Assembly: GCA_916613615.1 (NCBI GenBank)
Contig: OU744727.1
Coordinates: forward strand, 1,766,593 to 1,830,592
Direction: 5' to 3'
DNA: 64,000 nt
DNA from: Steromphala cineraria
Lineage: Eukaryota > Mollusca > Gastropoda > Trochida > Trochidae
The stretch's first letter is position 1. Each line of letters starts with the position of its first letter. The position numbers and the translations under genes were made by a program. Of the stretch, positions 60,601-64,000 are shown piece after piece. The notes under the pieces are model-generated. The model did no database searches and was not told the origin of the DNA. It worked only from the letters and a program-made list of their open reading frames with translations.

Positions 60601-62601
60601 AATGGACGAAATAGGTTGGTATTTAGTTCAGCATGAAAGTGTTTCATACAGTCAGAAGCCATATTCATAAGAAAACTTTAGCATATATAACTGAAAGGTT
60701 TTGGTTCACTAGATACAACTATTATTCAAAGTCAAAAACTAAAGTTGTCAATACGTTTGGTTTATAATGAGTATGTGGTTTCAGATTCAAATGGTGAAAA
60801 GAAAAGGGAGATAATCCTTGCGAGTACTGCCAGTAACCTCATCTCCAAGTACACATCATTTGTTGGCGTTGATAAGGAGAGGAACGTGAAGATCACGGAA
60901 GCTGTCACCTACCATGTTGCACCACCGTATTGGTTAAACCCGTATGCATTGTATGTTAATTTGTTACTTCTCTAGTGTTCAAGTACTAAGTCTACACCCG
61001 TCTACATAATGATAATGATAATGATAATGATAATGATAATGATAATGATAATGGTAATGATGATGACAATGATAATGATGATGATGAAAAATAGATAACT
61101 TTGTTGAAATAATGATTTGACATAACTGCATAAATTGCTACCCCTAACACGCATTTATTTCACAGGGGTCAACATCATATTCCACCGGCGTGGATGACAC
61201 CACCAGCACCACTCCAACATCTACGATCATCACCAGCACCACCATCATCAATGGCGTCTAATGCACGAGCCATATTCCAGAGTTGTTGTGCAAAACCACC
61301 ACAAGCACCACAATCTCAAAATCTACGATCATCACCATCAATGACGTTTGGGGCACGAACCCTAAACGGAATGGACGAAATAGGTTGGTACCTATGGCGT
61401 GGTTGATGGATTTCATGATATTTAGTTCAGCATGAAAGTGTTTCATACAGTCAGAAGCCATATTCATAAGAAAACTTTAGCATATATAACTGAAAGGTTT
61501 TGGTTCACTAGATACAACTATTATTCAAAGTCAAAAACTAAAGTTGTCAATACGTTTGGTTTATAATGAGTATGTGGTTTCAGATTCAAATGGTGAAAAG
61601 AAAAGGGAGATAATCCTTGCGAGTACTGCCAGTAACCTCATCTCCAAGTACACATCATTTGTTGGCGTTGATAAGGAGAGGAACGCGAAGATCACGGAAG
61701 CTGTCACCTACCATGTCGCACCACCGTCCAGGTTCCACCCGTATGCATTGTATGTTAATTTGTTACTTCTCTAGTGTTCAAGTACTAAGTCTACACCCGT
61801 CTAAATAATGATAATGATAATGATGATGATAATGATAATGATGATGATGAAAAATAGATAACTTTGTTGAAATAATGATTTGACATAACTGCATAAATTG
61901 CTACCCCTAACACGCATTTATTTCACAGGGGTCAACATTATATTCCACCGACGTGGATGGCACCATCAGCACCACTCCAACATCTACGATCATCACCAGC
62001 ACCACCACCATCAATGACGTTAAATGCACAAGCCATATACCAGAGTTGTATTGCAAAATCACCACAAGCACCACCATCTCAAAATCTACGATCATCACCA
62101 TCAATGACGTTTAGGGCACGAACCCTATACCAGAGTTGTGGTGCAAAACTACCACCACCGCCACCATCTCAAAATATTTTGGCTGATTTATGTGACACAG
62201 AAGACACATACGAAGAAGCTGACGATTTCTGTGGCACTGTATACGAGGCCGCAACTGCACCGCCGCCTCCACGACGTCCATTACCTCCAGCCCGCCCAAT
62301 AGTACAGTCAAAGGGAAATCAAATGTTTTCATCTCAGGGTGAGATAGGACCTTTATCTGAATTAGGAATATTCCTATTGTTAATTGAAATTGAAATTGAA
62401 AAATAAATCATAAGATCATGCAAAATAGCATCTCATCTTTATACATGTGTCGAGGATTCAAGTTAATTTTCTTCTTGCATGTCCCCAGCGGGAGAGATGG
62501 TGATGCTACAAGCCTTTGATGGATCCTGGGAGTTGGATGATCAACTTTCAAAACTCATCAATGTGACAACAGACAATCTGTTAAAGGCGACCGGAATCAA
62601 G
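36582..62601 (+). CDS. VWA5A-like gene copy 2 (exons 1-17; exon 18 off window)
   Basis: Von Willebrand factor A domain-containing 5A-like protein. Seventeen exons join in phase with GT/AG boundaries and no stop: 36582-36627, 44014-44219, 44586-44814, 45783-45952, 46950-47052, 47882-47992, 48706-48832, 49242-49386, 49821-49900, 50254-50368, 59904-60065, 60446-60614, 60785-60941, 61166-61383, 61584-61740, 61929-62338, 62489-62601. This gives 906 residues, about 966 with exon 18 as in copy 1, against roughly 790 in vertebrate VWA5A. The excess is partly an in-frame repeat of 125 residues. The VIT domain spans residues ~8-135 and VWA ~275-445. The MIDAS site is complete: D286, S288, S290 (DRSGS), T358 (GGTEI), D385 (TDGG). 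The C-terminal region is proline-rich. No signal peptide or membrane segment is visible, suggesting an intracellular protein. Arrays of decoy splice sites flank exons 2, 3, 10 and 18. The precise function is unknown. Confidence 0.88.
36628..38026 (+). other. Intron 1, left part
   Basis: AT-rich intron before the retrotransposon; no exon or repeat recognised. Whether 37690-38026 is partly element-derived is not clear. Confidence 0.5.
38027..38088 (-). repeat. Left terminal direct repeat (3' LTR relic)
   Basis: 62 bp, GATCAGCAATGG to AAATCCTCTA, matching 42916-42977 with two differences. Similarity stops abruptly on its left side, so the LTR is truncated or was never longer in this copy. Confidence 0.75.
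38288..38850 (-). pseudogene. Integrase C-terminal region of the retrotransposon
   Basis: Encodes a GPHPLKWDKTG ... FDQYVVRIDGSGRV segment typical of Ty3/Gypsy integrase tails, followed by a Pro/Ser/Thr-rich end. It lies in a different frame from the integrase core. Confidence 0.75.
38850..39576 (-). pseudogene. Integrase zinc-binding and catalytic core
   Basis: A zinc-binding HHCC segment (HQGVSS ... CSHC) is at about 39576-39470. After a frame break the core follows, with the first Asp in IVDRYSNWP, the second in SSDGGPEF and the Glu in NCGAEIGVKT. The DDE triad is complete although the frame is not. Confidence 0.8.
39578..41119 (-). pseudogene. Reverse transcriptase-RNase H of the retrotransposon (N-terminally deleted)
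   Basis: A 513-codon open frame. The RT catalytic box is CVDD, a variant of YxDD (about 40800-40815), preceded by FITPWGRYRYRTAPQG. RNase H shows ATDWSKNGIGF, EGEALAVV and the terminal HRAADAISR. The fingers segment that normally separates the KLMVDPDAQ start from the NAHAVRE motif, around 50 residues by family length, is missing near 41085, so the enzyme cannot be intact. Confidence 0.85.
41120..41923 (-). pseudogene. Protease region of the retrotransposon
   Basis: Contains an aspartic protease active site, ADTG (about 41617-41628), after a FVAVM strand, and a downstream CDCPKRE linker before reverse transcriptase. Frames are interrupted between 41546 and 41120. Confidence 0.7.
41915..42815 (-). 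pseudogene. Gag region of the retrotransposon
   Basis: Begins MPIVGCPIPSCDF at 42815. The capsid-like part shifts frame near 42550, and an in-frame TAA occurs near 42152 after the ESGKR residues. Two zinc knuckles follow at about 42045-41915 (CSYCGKKGH and CSSCNRYNHF...C). Confidence 0.8.
42916..42977 (-). repeat. Right terminal direct repeat (5' LTR relic)
   Basis: 62 bp matching 38027-38088. Between it and Gag lies a polyadenylation-like AATAAAG on the minus strand (near 42885), as expected inside an LTR. Confidence 0.75.
42978..43299 (+). other. Intron 1, right part
   Basis: No exon or element recognised. Confidence 0.45.
43300..44013 (+). repeat. Exon 2 acceptor minisatellite, copy 2
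   Basis: Eight to ten units, mostly about 60 bp. Each has CTCTCTCTACCCAG, a full polypyrimidine tract and acceptor, then the start of exon 2 (TTCCACTGCACGGGGTGGAT, GTGAGAGTCAG), then TATATAGATAAC with an in-frame TAG. Units degrade toward the left, and a (TA)n tract at 43420 interrupts an early one. The last acceptor, TCTGTCCAG at 44005-44013, is the one that opens exon 2. Confidence 0.93.
44014..44219 (+). CDS. VWA5A-like copy 2, exon 2 (VIT domain, first half)
   Basis: 206 nt, phase 1 to phase 0. It encodes VPLLGVNVRVSVQGFLANVE and the VIT hallmark EVVYVFPMDDNSAVYKLEA, ending EKHQ at donor CAG|GTCGGA, a weaker donor. Confidence 0.92.
44586..44814 (+). CDS. VWA5A-like copy 2, exon 3 (VIT domain, second half)
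   Basis: 229 nt after CTATGAAG. It encodes ARETYDEAVRSGRSAVLMEE, the GNLPPKSKADIKFSFV segment and the family motif LPTVLNPRY. The donor GAAG|GTGAGT is better than the GTGCGT of the decoy units downstream. Confidence 0.93.
44815..45230 (+). repeat. Exon 3 donor minisatellite, copy 2
   Basis: About seven 57-bp units immediately after the true donor, with degenerate relics to about 45420. Each carries the exon 3 end and GTGCGTAATCTG or a close variant. Confidence 0.93.
45231..45782 (+). other. Intron 3, remainder (gene copy 2)
   Basis: AT-rich and nearly identical to 311-868. A second acceptor-like CAG at 45757-45759, 24 nt before the exon, would read a TAA here, so the downstream acceptor is used. 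Confidence 0.65.
45783..45952 (+). CDS. VWA5A-like copy 2, exon 4
   Basis: 170 nt, acceptor CATCACAG, donor GAG|GTTTGT. Begins DGGSKEDTSF and contains SSQHGISRIW. Confidence 0.87.
46635..46710. repeat. Nested hairpin in intron 4, copy 2
   Basis: Counterpart of 1709-1786. The right outer arm pairs slightly better here (GAAACGTCGCATA). Confidence 0.7.
46950..47052 (+). CDS. VWA5A-like copy 2, exon 5 (intact)
   Basis: 103 nt after acceptor ATTTTTTACAG. It encodes FQLDGPPRLDHDISLNVLYD, matching the FDRDVELLIYY segment of vertebrate VWA5A. This intact version shows what copy 1 lost. Confidence 0.88.
47882..47992 (+). CDS. VWA5A-like copy 2, exon 6 (start of VWA domain)
   Basis: 111 nt. Encodes LLMLSFYPDLSSSTTSG and EFIFIIDRS; two codons longer than in copy 1. 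Confidence 0.92.
48706..48832 (+). CDS. VWA5A-like copy 2, exon 7 (VWA, MIDAS)
   Basis: 127 nt after GTTCTGCAG, completing DRSGSM. Donor CTGG|GTACGC. Confidence 0.92.
49242..49386 (+). CDS. VWA5A-like copy 2, exon 8 (VWA, MIDAS Thr)
   Basis: 145 nt after acceptor AATTATTAG, ending CAG|GTACTG. Carries T358 in GGTEI. Confidence 0.92.
49821..49900 (+). CDS. VWA5A-like copy 2, exon 9 (VWA, MIDAS Asp)
   Basis: 80 nt after acceptor ATTTAAAG. Encodes IFLLTDGGVSNAGEV with D385. Confidence 0.92.
50175..50220. repeat. (CATAA)n microsatellite
   Basis: About nine 5-bp units in intron 9; copy 1 has a poly-A tract at the matching place. Confidence 0.9.
50254..50368 (+). CDS. VWA5A-like copy 2, exon 10 (end of VWA domain)
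   Basis: 115 nt after CTTTACAG, identical to copy 1, donor AAG|GTGATG. Seed of the array that follows. Confidence 0.93.
53095..53580. repeat. Array spacer 5, type A-like
   Basis: 485-bp spacer with type A signature apart from GTTGGATCG. CRE palindrome at 53362-53375. Confidence 0.85.
55240..55727. repeat. Array spacer 6, type B
   Basis: 485-bp spacer, type B. CRE palindrome at 55507-55520. Confidence 0.85.
57285..57773. repeat. Array spacer 7, type B
   Basis: Near-identical to spacer 6 at an offset of 2045-2046 bp. CRE palindrome at 57553-57566. Confidence 0.85.
59904..60065 (+). CDS. VWA5A-like copy 2, exon 11
   Basis: 162 nt after GATCCCCAG, identical to copy 1. Confidence 0.92.
60446..60614 (+). 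CDS. VWA5A-like copy 2, exon 12 (intact acceptor)
   Basis: Acceptor TTTCTTAG|GCG keeps phase 0 and reads AATSEGKAHLSGK. Donor ATAG|GTTGGT. The following intron lacks about 30 bp that copy 1 has (CCTATGGCGTGG...). Confidence 0.9.
60785..60941 (+). CDS. VWA5A-like copy 2, exon 13
   Basis: 157 nt, ends AACCC|GTATGC. Same protein as in copy 1 except the final split codon. Confidence 0.82.
61010..61086. repeat. (AATGAT)n microsatellite
   Basis: Intron 13 tract, longer than at 17514. Confidence 0.95.
61166..61383 (+). CDS. VWA5A-like copy 2, exon 14 (chimeric end)
   Basis: 218 nt. Proline-rich linker with several substitutions relative to copy 1 (HHIPPAWMTPPAP against HYIPPSWIRPSAP), ending GMDEI. 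Confidence 0.82.
61584..61740 (+). CDS. VWA5A-like copy 2, exon 15
   Basis: 157 nt, second copy of exon 13. One substitution (Val to Ala in DKERNAKI). Confidence 0.82.
61806..61852. repeat. (AATGAT)n microsatellite
   Basis: Shortest of the four tracts, in intron 15. Confidence 0.95.
61929..62338 (+). CDS. VWA5A-like copy 2, exon 16
   Basis: 410 nt, proline-rich and acidic segments as in copy 1, donor CAGG|GTGAGA. Confidence 0.85.
62489..62601 (+). CDS. VWA5A-like copy 2, exon 17
   Basis: 113 nt after GTCCCCAG, last exon of copy 2 inside the window, donor AAG|GTATTA. Confidence 0.92.
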
Positions 62602-62734
62602 GTATTATTTTAGTCCCATTTTAGTGTTTTGAAAGCATAAAGAGATTTTTTTGTAATGAGTATATAGATAATCTCACCTAAGTGTCTTCTGATTTCAAAA
62701 ATAAAAACTTAAGCTGATCAAAGTAACACAGTCT

Positions 62735-63515
62735 TTAAGGAGGTTGGATACAAAATATTGAGGTATTAAGAAATAGCTAAATTTGGTCTTATTTTGTTTA
62801 AAAATATGTCTTGAATCCAATTGTGTCATAAAAATACCATGTCACCACAGTTTTTGTTCGAAAAAGGGCCCATCCGTTAGGGCACCCAATGATGAAAATA
62901 CAATAATTTAAAAACCCTTTTCAAGATAACTTTTGAATATAATTGTTATTTAAATGTTTTTCTATTAAGGCATTGCAGTATGGAAATAAACAAAGTCAGA
63001 AAAAAAGGAACTTGAAAATAATATGAAGTAAATTCATACAAATAACCTTTTTTTTGTATGATTATTTTTGTAAAATATTATTCTTTTATGAAAAAAAATC
63101 GATTTCTCGTATTAAGATTTTTTTGAAAATTATATATTTTATAGTTAATACACACTAGAATAAGATTAAAAAGAAAAAACAATATGTCACCAGGGGATAA
63201 CAGAGATATTCACATTCAATTTAGCCACATCAATGAAAATTAACATCCAGGGGAGATAACTCTTCATTGTCAACATTACCATTTTTTAGAAATTTTCATT
63301 AGTACTTACAGTTAATTAGTGAAATAAATTTTATCATAAAACAAATACTTATGTTCACAAATATAACATAGTCATTGTTTTTTATTAAACTAAATCATTA
63401 TTCTATTTTTTTATCTCACACTTTCAGTGAAAAATAAACAAAACAGCATAAACTTTGAAATAGCACAATCTGACTGTTGCGGATGTGCAGTAACAAAGGT
63501 ATCCAACCTCCTTAA
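62735..63515. mobile_element. TTAA-flanked MITE in intron 17, copy 2
   Basis: Orthologous insertion to 19262-20043 with the same ends and TTAA sites and few differences. Confidence 0.85.
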
Positions 63516-63925
63516 TTCAAAACGAATGTTGATATAATTTATATTAGGAAACACGAGGGTGAGATTTTATTATCGTCCAAAATCATTTTTATTACTTTCC
63601 GTGAAAAATCTCTGACCTCTGAGCTGCCTTATAACTTCAAAACGGTAATAATGTTTACCGTTATAGCATTGTGAGGTCGCTATGTTTATGATGACATACG
63701 ATGTCATTATTTGAGTATGCAAAACGTTTGTGCCATTGCATGGTATCATTCAAAATATATTGATTGATACACAATTTTTTCTATTTTTTTCAATTTTGAT
63801 GATAAAAAATACAAATAATTACAATTCCTTTAAGTAAGCCATGTAAACACTAAATGGAGTTTTAGTAAGTTTTCCTTGTTGTCTTTGGTTGGTTGAATGC
63901 ACTTGATATGTAAATACTATAATGT

Positions 63926-64000
63926 GTACATCCTAGTTCTCTTTATGTAAGACTGTATGTATCTCACATAGGACAAGAATGTGCTGGCTACTGTGCTGCT
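63926..64000 (+). repeat. Exon 18 acceptor minisatellite, copy 2 (start only)
   Basis: The first unit matches 20454-20528, including acceptor TCTCACATAG and the exon 18 start. The array and the real exon 18 continue past the right edge. Confidence 0.9.

Larger units (their letters stand above)
60615..62128 (+). repeat. Tandem duplication of exons 13-14, copy 2
   Basis: Same duplication and same chimeric exon 14 end as in copy 1, so it predates the gene duplication. Period about 769 bp, reduced by the small intron 12 deletion. Confidence 0.9.

Noticed and set aside
1..64000. tRNA, rRNA or other structured RNA genes
   Set aside because: No cloverleaf, B-box or rRNA core motif was recognised, though a covariance-model search was not possible here.

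Overview
The window is animal nuclear DNA: AT-rich, intron-rich, no operons. The protein family, the type of Ty3/Gypsy element and the many small TTAA and hairpin transposons suggest a lophotrochozoan, probably a bivalve mollusc (an inference with no marker gene behind it). No rRNA, tRNA, CRISPR array or prokaryotic gene was seen. Nearly all coding sequence belongs to one family, von Willebrand factor A domain-containing protein 5A-like (VWA5A-like): an N-terminal VIT domain, a VWA domain with a complete MIDAS metal site, and a long C-terminal region.

Layout. (1) 1-22172, plus strand: gene copy 1, entering the window inside intron 3, exons 4-18. It is damaged: exon 5 has lost its 5' part and acceptor through a 48-bp deletion, and the exon 12 acceptor is mutated and shifted by one base. 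(2) 22173-30640: intergenic, with three inverted-repeat transposons or hairpins, a TTAA-flanked MITE, a 72-bp minisatellite and a 170-bp repeat. (3) 30641-34205, minus strand: an older pseudogene fragment of the same gene, exons 2-3 only, with stop codons, a 38-bp deletion and a dead donor. (4) 34206-64000, plus strand: gene copy 2, with a TATA box, exon 1 at 36582 and exons 2-17. Exon 18 lies beyond the right edge. Its intron 1 carries a decayed antisense Ty3/Gypsy retrotransposon. All 17 visible exons join in phase and give 906 codons. Adding the exon 18 seen in copy 1 would give about 966 residues.

The outstanding feature is that the big tandem arrays in this locus are built from the gene's own exon/intron boundaries. 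Exon 2 acceptor, exon 3 donor, exon 10 donor and exon 18 acceptor are each amplified on the intron side, from about 7 units up to about 11 kb. The coding 3' end with its stop codon is also repeated four times, and exons 13-14 are duplicated in frame as a 782-bp tandem. Every unit keeps a recognisable splice site plus 20-50 nt of exon and then runs into an in-frame stop. The gene therefore sits among dozens of decoy splice sites whose use would truncate the protein. The exon 10 arrays (10.9 kb and 9.4 kb) have higher-order structure, with a 485-bp spacer carrying a perfect CRE-type palindrome in each of seven copies.

The two gene copies are almost identical from exon 10 onward but clearly diverged across introns 6-9. 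This suggests recent duplication with patchy gene conversion, or possibly uncollapsed haplotypes in the assembly. Exon boundaries were assigned by hand from GT/AG sites, reading phase, comparison of the copies and family knowledge. No alignment or search was run.
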